Assembly (NCBI GenBank): GCA_017437755.1
Contig: JAFRXI010000048.1
Location: 1-64,000, forward strand
Source of the DNA: Bacteroidales bacterium
Lineage (GTDB): Bacteria; Bacteroidota; Bacteroidia; Bacteroidales; UBA932
Length of the DNA stretch: 64,000 bases
Direction: 5' to 3'
The position numbers were made by a program, and so were the translations under genes. The notes below the pieces were generated by a model. It worked only from the letters and a program-made list of their open reading frames with translations. It had not been told where the DNA came from and ran no database searches. Position 1 is the stretch's first letter. The number at the start of each line of letters is the position of its first letter. This document shows, piece by piece, positions 62,386 through 64,000 of this stretch.

Positions 62386-63972
62386 ATGAAACTCACCGAC
62401 ATACTTTCCGGACAGTATAATCCGGCAGACTGGGAATCCAAAGGATACTCCCTCCCGAAATTCGACATCGCCGCAGTTAGGGCAAAGACGCATGACGCTC
62501 CAGTCTGGGTGCACTTCGGCGGCGGCAACATCTTCCGCGCCTTCCCTGCGGCCATACTTAACGAAGCCCTGGATTCCGGGAAGTACGACCGCGGGGTAAT
62601 CGTTGCGGAAACATTTGATTTTGAGGTGATTGACAAGGCGTATACACCTTACGGGAACCTTTCCCTGTCCGTAAGCCTGCAGTCCACGGGCACAATTCAG
62701 AAGACGGTGATCGCATCGGTGACCGAGGCCCTCAAGGCCGATTACGCCTTCCCCGACTGGGACCGACTGGTGGAGATATTCAAGGCTCCGTCGCTCCAGA
62801 TGATTTCGTTCACCATAACGGAAAAGGGCTATTCCGTCCCGCCCTCCGACCTCGACCGCGGCCTCAGGCCGGTGTTCGCCATGGGAAAGGTGGCGGCGCT
62901 GCTGTTTGAGCGCTTCAAGGCCGGACGGCTGCCGCTCACCGTCCAGAGCATGGACAACTGCTCCCACAACGGCGACAGGGTAAAGGCCGGAGTCCTTGCC
63001 TATGCCTCCCGCTGGGTGGAGGACGGACTCGCCCCGGCGGAGTTCCTCTCCTACCTCACCGACGGCGACAAGGTCACCTTCCCGTGGTCGATGATTGACA
63101 AGATCACCCCCCGCCCCCACCAGAAGGTCCAGGAAATGCTCGCCGCCGACGGCTTCGAGGACAACGGGTACATTGAGACGGAAAAACACACCTTCACCGC
63201 CCCGTTCGTCAACTCCGAGGAAGTGCAATACCTTGTGATCGAGGACAATTATACCTGTGGGCGGCCTCCGCTGGAACTCGGCGGAGCGCTGTTCACCACC
63301 AGGGAGACCGTGGACAAGGTGGAAACCATGAAGGTCACCACCTGCCTCAATCCGCTCCATACTGCGATGAGCATCTACGGCTGCATGCTGGGCTATACCC
63401 TCATCAGCGCCGAGATGGCCGACCAGGACATACGCTCCTTCATCCAGAAACTCGGATACATCGAGGCAATGCCGGTGGTAACCGACCCCGGGGTGCTCAA
63501 TCCTTACGAATTCATCGGAACGGTGATCAACCGCAGGCTGCCAAATCCGTTCATGCCCGACGCCCCCCAGCGCATCGCCATGGACACCAGCCAGAAACTG
63601 CCCATCCGCTTTGGCGAGACAATCAAGAAGTACCTTGCCCGTGGCCTGGACATGGATAACCTGATACTCATACCTTTAACCCTCGCCGGATACGCCCGTT
63701 ACCTGAAGGGCGTCCGTGATGACGGCACACCCTTTGACCCGTCGCCGGATCCCCTGCTCCCGGAAATGCAGGCGATCGTTGCACCGTTGGAAATCGGGAA
63801 GCCGGAGCAGGACTGGTCATGCCTGAAGCAGCTCTATTCCAGGGCCGATGTCTTTGGGGTAAACCTCTACGATGCCGGCCTGGGAGAAAGGATCGAGTCG
63901 ATGGTGAAGGAACTGTTCGGCGGCCCCGGTGCCGTCCGCGCCACGCTTCATAAATACGTCACCGCCAGGTAA
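62386..63972 (+). CDS. uxuB: Fructuronate reductase (mannitol dehydrogenase family)
   Basis: This 528-residue NAD-dependent enzyme belongs to the polyol dehydrogenase/mannitol dehydrogenase family. The Rossmann motif VHFGGGNIFRAFPAAI is near the N-terminus, TVQSMDNCSHNGDRVK marks the start of the catalytic domain, and KVTTCLNPLHTAM is also conserved. In this context the likely reaction is D-fructuronate to D-mannonate, the step before UxuA. Tagaturonate reductase would be the alternative. The start MKLTDILSGQYNPADWE at 62386 lies four bases after uxuA. A short spacer to the window end holds nothing else. Confidence 0.92.
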   Translation: MKLTDILSGQYNPADWESKGYSLPKFDIAAVRAKTHDAPVWVHFGGGNIFRAFPAAILNEALDSGKYDRGVIVAETFDFEVIDKAYTPYGNLSLSVSLQSTGTIQKTVIASVTEALKADYAFPDWDRLVEIFKAPSLQMISFTITEKGYSVPPSDLDRGLRPVFAMGKVAALLFERFKAGRLPLTVQSMDNCSHNGDRVKAGVLAYASRWVEDGLAPAEFLSYLTDGDKVTFPWSMIDKITPRPHQKVQEMLAADGFEDNGYIETEKHTFTAPFVNSEEVQYLVIEDNYTCGRPPLELGGALFTTRETVDKVETMKVTTCLNPLHTAMSIYGCMLGYTLISAEMADQDIRSFIQKLGYIEAMPVVTDPGVLNPYEFIGTVINRRLPNPFMPDAPQRIAMDTSQKLPIRFGETIKKYLARGLDMDNLILIPLTLAGYARYLKGVRDDGTPFDPSPDPLLPEMQAIVAPLEIGKPEQDWSCLKQLYSRADVFGVNLYDAGLGERIESMVKELFGGPGAVRATLHKYVTAR

Positions 63973-64000
63973 GGTCTACCGGACAGCCGTATACAGCCTG

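Overview
The window looks like a chromosome segment of an uncultured Bacteroidales species, probably from a gut or rumen. I infer this from its general features rather than from any match. Strong promoters have the Bacteroidota layout TTTG-N19-TAnnTTTG and starts lack Shine-Dalgarno sites. There are many lipoproteins with a Cys lipobox, a SusC/SusD polysaccharide utilisation locus with a FecR/ECF-sigma switch, and rpsL-rpsG-fusA-rpsJ in the Bacteroidota order. GC is moderate to high, with clear dips at about 10-14.2 kb and 27.9-28.4 kb.

Layout. 0-0.9 kb: a lipoprotein cut by the edge, a chimeric ORF joining a deoxyribosyltransferase-like start to a thymidylate synthase end, and tRNA-Gly. 0.96-6.3 kb: an outer-membrane barrel, a tricorn-type periplasmic protease, an alkylguanine DNA methyltransferase and a DUF3298 lipoprotein. 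6.3-9.8 kb: the str operon, closed by a terminator directly after rpsJ. 9.9-12.5 kb: a TonB-receptor-like barrel and a tRNA with anticodon CAT. 12.5-23.9 kb: an accessory region rich in small lipoproteins, several with C-type-lectin-like (FISUMP or SUMF1-like) domains, mixed with repeated non-coding hairpin elements and a variant promoter (TTTG-N20-TA[AT]CTTG). 23.1-27.8 kb: a pectin operon (FISUMP lipoprotein, CE8 pectinesterase, SGNH esterase) and, after a MITE, a GH20-like Tat lipoprotein whose 3' end was rebuilt by an insertion carrying tRNA-Pro and hicAB.

29.1-46.4 kb: one minus-strand utilisation locus running ECF sigma, FecR, SusC, SusD, a 1055-residue candidate glycosidase, two mosaic IPT/TIG surface lipoproteins, a clan-A glycosidase, GH28 and GH92. 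A double-SGNH acetylesterase faces away from it and is followed by a serine-type sulfatase behind a second tRNA-Pro. Sigma/FecR with the SusC STN domain should sense the glycan. SusC/SusD and the surface lipoproteins should bind and import it. GH28, CE8 and the esterases point to acetylated, methylated pectin, while GH92 and the sulfatase suggest a mixed or decorated target.

50.4-64 kb: Xaa-Pro aminopeptidase with a long foldable leader, DUF456, a HAD phosphatase, a GH78 remnant, a serine hydrolase, split transketolase, lepA-menA-SUI1 and divergent uxuA-uxuB. The uxu genes provide a cytoplasmic route for hexuronates, which fits the pectin genes.

The most unusual features are the repeated element at 14.3 and 19.9 kb, whose main stem shows two compensatory base-pair changes; the twin-hairpin elements; the tRNA-Pro/hicAB insertion; and the structured, proline-rich-ORF leader of the Xaa-Pro aminopeptidase gene. 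Family names are by recognition of motifs only. No database search was run.
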